Below the pieces are notes generated by a model. It did not search any database, was not told the origin of the DNA, and worked only from the letters and a program-made list of their open reading frames with translations. A DNA stretch of 9,759 bases from a bacterium (lineage in GTDB: Bacteria > Atribacterota > Phoenicimicrobiia > Phoenicimicrobiales > Phoenicimicrobiaceae). This document shows, in pieces, positions 5,539-9,759 of this stretch. Within the stretch, counting starts at the first letter, position 1; each line of letters starts with the position of its first letter. The position numbers were made by a program, and so were the translations under genes. Where the stretch lies: the NCBI GenBank assembly GCA_018819665.1, contig JAHJOY010000057.1, forward strand, positions 1 through 9,759, given 5' to 3'.

Positions 5539-6906
5539 CTATCCGCTGAACCATTTAAATAAAAAGGTACCCAAGCTAAAATATATTAATAAACTACCTA
5601 CATCTACTATGGTAGTGATAAAAGGACCTGCCGCAATTGCCGGATCAATCCTAATCTTAGTAAAAATCAATGGCAATAAAGTGCCAATGGTGGTTGCAGT
5701 TATCATAGTTAAACATAATGATAATCCAATTACCAGTCCTAATATATAATCGTCCTGCCAAACAAGAGCTACCAAAGCTATAATTATTCCGACAATTATT
5801 CCTAAAAAAGAACCAACCTTGGTTTCGGTCCAGATATTATACCATAATTCATCTATCCTGAGCTGACCAGTAGCTAAACCACGAACTGCAATGGTTGAAG
5901 ATTGAGCACCTACATTACCACCCATAGCCATAATTATAGGAATAAAAAAGGCCATAGCCATTACGGTCTGTAAGGTATCAGAATGAAACTTTATAACTGA
6001 ACCAGAAAGTATTCCTCCTGCCATACACACAAATAACCAGGGAAGTCGCGCCTTCGCTCTGGTTAGGGGGTTTGCTTTTATAAGCTTATCTTCATATACC
6101 TCAGACGAACCAACCATCTTATGAATATCCTCGGTAACCTCTTCCTGTAATACATCAATAATATCATCTACAGTGATAATTCCCAATAAAGTACCTTTTC
6201 TATCAATAACTGGTACAGCTAAAAAATCGTAATCAGCAATTATTCTAGCTGCTGTTTCCTGGTCCTCTGTGTCCCAAACGCTGACCACGTCTTCTTCCAT
6301 AATTTCTGATATTTTAGCTTTAGGATTAGCCATGATTAAATCTCGCAAAGAAATAACTCCAATTAATTTCTCTCTTATATCTACAATATAAATATAGTAA
6401 ATCATCTCTGCTTCCGGGCTAATTTCTCTTATCTTGTTTATTGCTTCCTCAGCAGTAAGATCTTCAGGAAGAGCAACAAACTCGTTGTTCATTATGCTTC
6501 CGGCAGTATTCTCTTCATACTTTAATAGTTCCTCGATCTCTTCTGCCTCTTCTTTAGGCATCAAATCTAATAATTCTCGGGATTCCTCAGGAGTTATCTC
6601 TCCTAAAAAATCAGCCGCTTCATCAGTATCCATTTCTTCTAAGATATTAGAAGCCTTCTCTTTACCCAGAGCATCCATAATATTTGCTTGTAATTCTGAA
6701 TTTAATTCTGAAAGCAATTCCGCAATTTTCTCATCATCTTTAATTAATTTAAATATTTCAATAGTTTGTTCTAATGGTAAATAATCGGTTAACTCGGCAA
6801 ACTCCGTAGGATAGAGGTCAAAAATAATTTCTTTTACTTCTTGGACTTTTTTCTCTTCCAATAACCTTATCATTTTTTCTGACAATTCTTTCATTTTTTC
6901 TTCCAT
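5539..6906 (-). CDS. mgtE: Magnesium transporter MgtE
   Basis: Mg2+-selective channel of the cytoplasmic membrane, gated by intracellular Mg2+. The protein has 455 residues from the ATG at 6906, the usual family length. The ATG follows AAGGGG with about 9 nt spacing. Domains in order: MgtE N superhelical domain (about 5-130, repeated Glu/Leu-rich helices), linker ENTAGSIM (132-139), tandem CBS domains (about 140-262) that sense Mg2+, and a connecting plug helix. Five membrane helices run from about 288 to 453. The pore signature GGNVGAQSSTIAVRGLA (329-345) and DPAIAAGP (420-427) are present. D435 in the last helix (TTIVD) should correspond to the pore aspartate of the Thermus protein. Reading the frame back to 6981 adds 25 residues encoded by stutter repeats, which is unlikely to be real. 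I see no M-box-like leader, but could easily miss one. Confidence 0.95.
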   Translation of the reverse strand: MEEKMKELSEKMIRLLEEKKVQEVKEIIFDLYPTEFAELTDYLPLEQTIEIFKLIKDDEKIAELLSELNSELQANIMDALGKEKASNILEEMDTDEAADFLGEITPEESRELLDLMPKEEAEEIEELLKYEENTAGSIMNNEFVALPEDLTAEEAINKIREISPEAEMIYYIYIVDIREKLIGVISLRDLIMANPKAKISEIMEEDVVSVWDTEDQETAARIIADYDFLAVPVIDRKGTLLGIITVDDIIDVLQEEVTEDIHKMVGSSEVYEDKLIKANPLTRAKARLPWLFVCMAGGILSGSVIKFHSDTLQTVMAMAFFIPIIMAMGGNVGAQSSTIAVRGLATGQLRIDELWYNIWTETKVGSFLGIIVGIIIALVALVWQDDYILGLVIGLSLCLTMITATTIGTLLPLIFTKIRIDPAIAAGPFITTIVDVGSLLIYFSLGTFLFKWFSG

Positions 6907-6930
6907 TTTTCCAAACCCCTTTTTAGTCGT

Positions 6931-6965
6931 TAGTATATCGTATTGCGTATCGAGTATCGCGTGAA
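6931..6965. repeat. Stutter tract just upstream of mgtE
   Basis: On the minus strand this reads ACGCGATACTCGATACGC, then AATACGATATACT: permuted copies of GATACGC/GATACTC. It is an inverted relative of 7816-7849 and of the CGTATCTCG words. It lies between the mgtE ribosome-binding site and the proposed -35 box, so it would form part of the mRNA leader and supply the -10. Confidence 0.7.
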
Positions 6966-6981
6966 GAAAATCAGTTTTCAA
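6953..6981 (-). promoter_or_regulatory. Candidate promoter for mgtE with its -10 inside a repeat
   Basis: TTGAAA (6981-6976), a 17-nt spacer, then GATACT (6958-6953) on the minus strand, about 47 nt before the ATG. The -10 falls in the stutter words GATACTC/GATACGC, which recur elsewhere in the window. The match is moderate (4 of 6 bases at -10). Read-through from rqcP is the alternative. Confidence 0.35.
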
Positions 6982-7064
6982 TTATCGGTTACCAGCTTAT
7001 TAAGATTTCTATCGTTGTGAGCTTTGATTTATCGGAGCGCGGCAATCTCTTTGTTTAGCTGAAA

Positions 7065-7107
7065 ACTTAAAGCGTAAAGCATAAAACCATAATTTAAAAC
7101 ACAAAAC
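7065..7107. repeat. Stutter tract in the rqcP-mgtE gap
   Basis: Repeated words AAAGCGTAAAGC (7069-7080), then ATAAAACC, TTAAAAC and ACAAAAC: the inverted vocabulary of 3790-3867. No gene is visible in 6982-7267; besides this tract the gap holds only the doublet at 7136-7192 and unremarkable AT-rich DNA. Confidence 0.6.
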
Positions 7108-7135
7108 ATTTTTCATATAAAGCATTGCTTTTAAA

Positions 7136-7192
7136 GTAGGGGTCGGATTTATCCGACCCGAGTTTTGCGGTCTTGATAAATCAAGCCCCTAC
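7136..7192. repeat. REPIN-like doublet, second copy
   Basis: Bracketed by GTAGGGG (7136) and CCCCTAC (7192). Unit 1 is GGGTCGGAT-TT-ATCCGACCC (7140-7159), a perfect 9-bp stem. Unit 2 has the core CTTGAT-AA-ATCAAG (7172-7185), with its outer GGG arm partly decayed to GGT while the CCC arm survives. The layout is the same as 3170-3222 with different stem bases. Confidence 0.72.
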
Positions 7193-7267
7193 CTCTATAC
7201 GCTAAGAAACGCAGTATCCCATACGATTACGTTCTGGATTCTGGCTTCTGAATACCTTATTATAATT

Positions 7268-7537
7268 TCAATCTTCTTCTTCTTTTTTAATTTCCTTTAA
7301 AACCTCATACAAAGAAACAGCTTGTTTTGCCTGAATATTCTTTAAAGGAACTTCTAAAACCTTTACCTGAATAATTTTAGTCGCCAGGTTAATTTCAATT
7401 TCGTCAGCAATTTTAACTTCATCCCCTGCCTTGGCAATTCGATTATTAATCCTAATACATTTAGCCAGACAGGCTTTTTTTGCTTCTGTTCTTCTCTTTA
7501 TTAATCTGCTTACTTTTAAAAATTTATCTAGTCTCAT
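7268..7537 (-). CDS. rqcP: S4-domain RNA-binding protein, RqcP (YabO)/Hsp15 family
   Basis: Small S4-domain protein of the family that helps RqcH elongate C-terminal tails on stalled 50S subunits in ribosome quality control (RqcP), related to Hsp15. The protein has 89 residues. The S4 domain occupies about 1-48, with the family start MRLDKFLKVSRLIKRRTEAK, a basic RNA-binding helix, and the hairpin IRINNRIAKAGDEVKIADEI. A lysine-rich tail containing VSLYEVLKEIKKEEE (74-88) matches the YabO C-terminus. I chose ATG 7537 because homologues start MRLDKFL; a TTG at 7546 would add three residues but has its Shine-Dalgarno far too close. Only a weak GGG site is present, and it lies inside an 8-bp tandem repeat. 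Position upstream of divIC and tilS matches Firmicutes yabO, which favours RqcP over Hsp15. Confidence 0.88.
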   Translation of the reverse strand: MRLDKFLKVSRLIKRRTEAKKACLAKCIRINNRIAKAGDEVKIADEIEINLATKIIQVKVLEVPLKNIQAKQAVSLYEVLKEIKKEEED

Positions 7538-7539
7538 AT

Positions 7540-7579
7540 TTATCAATTACCCAATTATCCAATTGACCAATTTGCCAAT
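7540..7579. repeat. Five tandem 8-bp units abutting the rqcP start
   Basis: Consecutive plus-strand units TTATCAAT, TACCCAAT, TATCCAAT, TGACCAAT and TTGCCAAT share the pattern TNNCCAAT (ATTGGNNA on the coding strand). Period 8 is exact across 40 bp, and the array ends 2 nt before the chosen ATG. The array therefore supplies the translation-initiation region of rqcP; a change of unit number would alter it. Confidence 0.88.
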
Positions 7580-7623
7580 TAATATAGTCGCTAGTGTATC
7601 TTACCTACGGTTTTTATGATTTT

Positions 7624-7703
7624 GTAGGGGCACAATGAATTGTGCCCTTCTCTGTCTTTATATTATTTCCGTTTACTGTGGGCACGATGCATCGTGCCCC
7701 TAC
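7624..7703. repeat. REPIN-like doublet, third copy, long spacer
   Basis: Bracketed by GTAGGGG (7624) and CCCCTAC (7703). Unit 1 is GGGCACAAT-GA-ATTGTGCCC (7628-7647) and unit 2 is GGGCACGAT-GC-ATCGTGCCC (7680-7699); both are perfect 9-bp stems with a 2-nt centre. They are separated by a 32-nt AT-rich spacer, longer than in the other doublets. It lies in the gene-free lysS-rqcP gap (7538-7849). Confidence 0.78.
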
Positions 7704-7717
7704 ATATTCCTCATTAC

Positions 7718-7742
7718 GGGCAGACACAAGGTCTGCCCCTAC
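7718..7742. repeat. REP-like single unit next to the third doublet
   Basis: GGGCAGAC (7718-7725) pairs with GTCTGCCC (7731-7738) around ACAAG, followed by the CCCCTAC bracket. It has only one bracket and lacks the central AT-NN-AT of the other units, so it is a variant or solitary half-element. On the minus strand it lies 107 nt after the lysS stop and might act as a 3' hairpin. Confidence 0.65.
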
Positions 7743-7761
7743 ATCTTTTTATTTCTATTTT

Positions 7762-7849
7762 ACGCAATACGAGATACGAGATACTAATTAAGTAACCAGG
7801 TAACTATTCCTCTTTACGCGATACTCAATACTCGATACGCGATACGATA
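7762..7849. repeat. Stutter tracts downstream of lysS
   Basis: ACGCAATACGAGATACGAG followed by ATAC (7762-7784), then a second tract of GATACTC/GATACGC words (7816-7849) that ends directly at the lysS stop codon. The second tract is an inverted relative of 6931-6965, so rqcP and two doublets are bracketed by inverted word tracts. Confidence 0.75.
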
Positions 7850-9331
7850 TTATTCTTTTGATTTCAATTGCGGGAAGAGAATAACTTCTTTAATTGAATC
7901 AGAATTAGTAAGCAACATTATTAATCTATCAATACCTATGCCCAAACCACCAGTAGGAGGCATACCATATTCTAAGGCTTCAATATAATCTTCATCCATG
8001 AAATGACTTTCCATATCTCCTGCCTCTCTTTTGGCAACCTGTTCTTCAAATCGGCGTTTCTGCTCTGCCGGGTCATTTAATTCAGTAAAGGCATTAGCTA
8101 ATTCCATTGAATTGACAAACAGCTCAAAACGCTCCACTAATTCCGGATTATCTTTCTTTTGTTTTGATAAAGGGGAAATTTCGAGAGGGTAATCGAAAAT
8201 AAAAGTTGGCTGAATTAAAGTTGGCTCTACATATTTTCCGAAAAGTTCGTTGGTAATTTCACCTCTGTTTATTTTTCCCTTTATATTCAAATCATGTTCC
8301 TTTATAATTTTATCAAAGTCCTTTTGAAGTATTTTTTTCATATTAATACCACTCACCTCTTCAATAGCTTTATACATACTTATTCTTTTCCAGGGAGGGG
8401 TAAAATTAATTTTATTGCCCTGATATTCAACTTCTAAACCGCCTAAAACATTTTTAATTACATATGTTAATAATTCCTCAGTAATTGTCATCATACTATG
8501 GTAGTCACCATATGCTTCATACAGCTCTAACATGGTAAATTCAGGATTATGTTTGGTAGAAATACCTTCGTTTCTAAAATCACAACCTAACTCATAAACT
8601 TTTTCTAAGCCTCCAACTATTAAACGTTTCAAATATAATTCTGTGGCAATTCTTAAATATAAATCCCTATGTAAAGTATTGTGATGAGTAATAAAAGGTC
8701 GTGCGGTAGCCCCGCCGGGAATAGGCTGCATTATGGGAGTTTGAACTTCTAAAAAACTCCTATTATCTAAAAAATTTCTTATAGATTGTACTACCTTGCT
8801 CCTTTTAATAAAAATTTCTCTAACTGAAGGATTTGCTATCAGGTCTAAATATCTTTTTCTATATCTTACCTCCACGTCTTTAAGCCCGTGCCATTTTTCG
8901 GGTAAACTGCGCACAGATTTACATAGAAGAGTAAATTCTTCAACAAATACAGTAATTTCGCCAGTCCTAGTTCTAAAAATCAGACCTGAAACCCCCAAAA
9001 TATCCCCAACACCAATTTTACTAAAAAGTTTAAAGGCGTCTCCCCCAACTTTATTTGATTTTATATAAATCTGGATTCTTCCGCTTACATCTTCAATATT
9101 AGCAAATATGGCCTTTCCATGAGCTCTTAAGGCCATTAACCTGCCGGCTATACTTACTTTTTCCTGGCCACATTCACCAATCTGTAAATCTTTATTTTTT
9201 TCTATTAAGTCTTTTATTTTATAAGTCCTATTAAAACTATACCCAAAAGGATCAATGCCTTCTCTTTTTAATTCTTCTATTTCTTCCCATTTGTTAGATA
9301 TAATTTCTGTTGTACTCTTTTTTGTTTCCAC
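7850..9331 (-). CDS. lysS: Lysyl-tRNA synthetase, class II
   Basis: Charges tRNA-Lys with lysine in the cytoplasm. The protein has 493 residues, normal for bacterial LysRS-II. Residue positions here count from the GTG at 9331. The N-terminal OB-fold anticodon-binding domain spans about 55-140 (SIAGRLMALRAHGKAIFANI at 60-79). Motif 1 is at about 187-199 (FLDNRSFLEVQTP), motif 2 at about 252-269 (FRNEGISTKHNPEFTMLE), and motif 3 at about 462-474 (GLGIGIDRLIMLL), with the arginine that contacts ATP. The FDYPLEISPLSK segment and ELANAFTELNDP are typical lysine-pocket regions. Two in-frame GTG starts exist: I prefer 9331, which has AGAGGTGG 7 nt upstream, because the GTG at 9340 lies inside that Shine-Dalgarno site. 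The gene stands alone: repeats fill the 312 nt to rqcP. Confidence 0.96.
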   Translation of the reverse strand: METKKSTTEIISNKWEEIEELKREGIDPFGYSFNRTYKIKDLIEKNKDLQIGECGQEKVSIAGRLMALRAHGKAIFANIEDVSGRIQIYIKSNKVGGDAFKLFSKIGVGDILGVSGLIFRTRTGEITVFVEEFTLLCKSVRSLPEKWHGLKDVEVRYRKRYLDLIANPSVREIFIKRSKVVQSIRNFLDNRSFLEVQTPIMQPIPGGATARPFITHHNTLHRDLYLRIATELYLKRLIVGGLEKVYELGCDFRNEGISTKHNPEFTMLELYEAYGDYHSMMTITEELLTYVIKNVLGGLEVEYQGNKINFTPPWKRISMYKAIEEVSGINMKKILQKDFDKIIKEHDLNIKGKINRGEITNELFGKYVEPTLIQPTFIFDYPLEISPLSKQKKDNPELVERFELFVNSMELANAFTELNDPAEQKRRFEEQVAKREAGDMESHFMDEDYIEALEYGMPPTGGLGIGIDRLIMLLTNSDSIKEVILFPQLKSKE

Positions 9332-9364
9332 CCGATCCACCTCTTTTTACTCTTATTGTTAGAC

Positions 9365-9390
9365 ATTATATTAAAAAAATTTAATATAAT
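9365..9390. promoter_or_regulatory. Perfect 11-bp AT palindrome in the lysS leader/promoter region
   Basis: ATTATATTAAA (9365-9375) and TTTAATATAAT (9380-9390) are exact inverse complements around AAAA, 34 nt upstream of the preferred lysS start. Its minus-strand 3' arm contains TATAAT (9370-9365), placed like a -10 box, but there is no good -35 at 17 nt. It could be an operator, part of the promoter or a chance AT palindrome. 9391-9495 shows no other recognisable element. Confidence 0.4.
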
Positions 9391-9495
9391 ACCGAAATTG
9401 TTATAATATTGCTGTCTGATAAATCTGTCGGTGCAATTTAAATTTCGTTTAGTTACATTTATAATTAGCTTATTTTGCTAAAAGGTTTAAAAATA

Positions 9496-9551
9496 AATAA
9501 TGAACAAAGTATCGTTATATTTTAATTTTTTTAATAACTTTGTTCATTATT
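9496..9551. repeat. Perfect 15-bp inverted repeat, 26-nt AT-rich spacer
   Basis: AATAATGAACAAAGT (9496-9510) and ACTTTGTTCATTATT (9537-9551) are exact inverse complements. It lies between the lysS promoter region and the presumed insertion-sequence end, which begins about 5 nt further on. The sequence is unrelated to the GTAGGGG units. It could be a terminator-like hairpin (the spacer holds seven T in a row, but not after the stem), an operator, or a miniature element. Confidence 0.7.
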
Positions 9552-9555
9552 ACAA

Positions 9556-9759
9556 TTATTGACGCTCACACGGAGCAAGCCCCGTGGATTCTTGGGCTGA
9601 GTGTCTTTTGACTACTCATATCTGCCTGTGCGTTGCACGCAGACAGGTCTCCACAAGCGTTAATTCGGGTGCGCCCCACCCTACTAAATATTCTAGGTAA
9701 GCCATTCATCCTGACTGCAAGCAGTCAGGTTTTCTGGTAAAGTTACTATAACTATTTAG
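9556..9759 (-). pseudogene. Degraded 3' end of an IS200/IS605-family tnpB with right-end hairpin (runs off window)
   Basis: The minus strand reads GAATCCACGGGG...CTCCGTG then TGAGCGTCAA, the form of IS200/IS605 right ends: a hairpin (9569-9586, stem CACGGGG/CTCCGTG, CTTG loop) shortly before a TCAA end near 9559. Upstream, one frame (9724-9566) gives VGRTRINACGDLS and then a short tail ending in the hairpin, resembling TnpB C-termini. Another frame gives GAPELTLVET and VKRHSAQES, also TnpB-tail-like. Both carry stops (TGA at 9725-9727 in the first; 9706-9708 and 9616-9618 in the second). This suggests frameshifted remains or an omega-RNA-type region read through. Two further palindromes (9710-9729 and about 9622-9648) sit inside it. 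The zinc ribbon and catalytic residues would lie outside the window. Confidence 0.55.
9710..9729. repeat. 20-bp palindromic hairpin within the IS remnant
   Basis: CCTGACTGC-AA-GCAGTCAGG: 9-bp perfect arms with a 2-nt centre, the same 9+2+9 geometry as the GGG...CCC units but without their GGG ends or AT-NN-AT core. A less regular relative (CCTGTGCGTTGCACGCAGACAGG-like) lies about 70 nt away. Whether it belongs to the IS or is a later insertion is unknown. Confidence 0.6.

Noticed and set aside
6907..6981. Upstream extension of the mgtE reading frame by 25 residues
   Set aside because: The extension is encoded by stutter repeats and the candidate promoter; the ATG at 6906 has its own Shine-Dalgarno site and gives the normal MgtE length.
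9332..9495. T-box or lysine riboswitch upstream of lysS
   Set aside because: No T-box TGGNACC bulge sequence or lysine-riboswitch-like stems could be recognised, and the region is nearly all A and T.

Overview
The window is an AT-rich bacterial chromosome segment. Every recognisable protein gene and all three tRNA genes lie on the minus strand, so transcription runs from high to low coordinates. In that direction the order is: lysS (lysyl-tRNA synthetase), rqcP/yabO-type S4 protein, mgtE (Mg2+ channel), eno (enolase), ftsB/divIC (divisome coiled coil), tRNA-Leu(UAA), initiator tRNA-fMet, elongator tRNA-Met, tilS, hpt and the 5' part of ftsH, which is cut by the window start. The S4 protein - DivIC - tRNA-Met - TilS - Hpt - FtsH order matches the yabO-divIC-tilS-hprT-ftsH neighbourhood of Firmicutes, with mgtE and eno interposed. 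TTG and GTG starts occur beside purine-rich Shine-Dalgarno sites. I read this as an uncultivated low-GC bacterium of Firmicutes-like or deep-branching affinity. Atribacterota is a weak guess; nothing here proves a phylum.

The genes are housekeeping: translation (lysS, rqcP, three tRNAs, tilS), purine salvage (hpt), glycolysis (eno), Mg2+ uptake (mgtE), division (ftsB) and membrane proteolysis (ftsH). Likely transcription units are eno-ftsB (1 nt apart), tRNA-Leu/tRNA-fMet (near-consensus promoter and a good intrinsic terminator), and tilS-hpt (23 nt apart). ftsH has its own candidate extended -10 promoter.

The unusual content is in the gaps. Almost every intergenic stretch over about 150 bp holds repeats of three kinds. 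(1) Hairpin units of the form GGG-N4-AT-NN-AT-N4'-CCC, whose four variable bases stay complementary between arms. They are mostly paired inside GTAGGGG...CCCCTAC brackets, like REPINs. (2) 'Stutter' tracts made of short words such as CGTATCTCG, TAGTCGTTAGTGAATAGT, GCTCTAC and TTTTACG, repeated imperfectly in tandem and recurring kilobases apart; one 30-bp stretch is identical at two places. (3) An 8-bp tandem repeat that runs into the rqcP ribosome-binding region.

The right edge (from about 9556) carries what looks like the degraded 3' end of an IS200/IS605-type tnpB gene with its terminal hairpin, next to a perfect 15-bp inverted repeat. No defence system, CRISPR array or new multi-gene system is visible. 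The intergenic repeat families are the most interesting unexplained feature.
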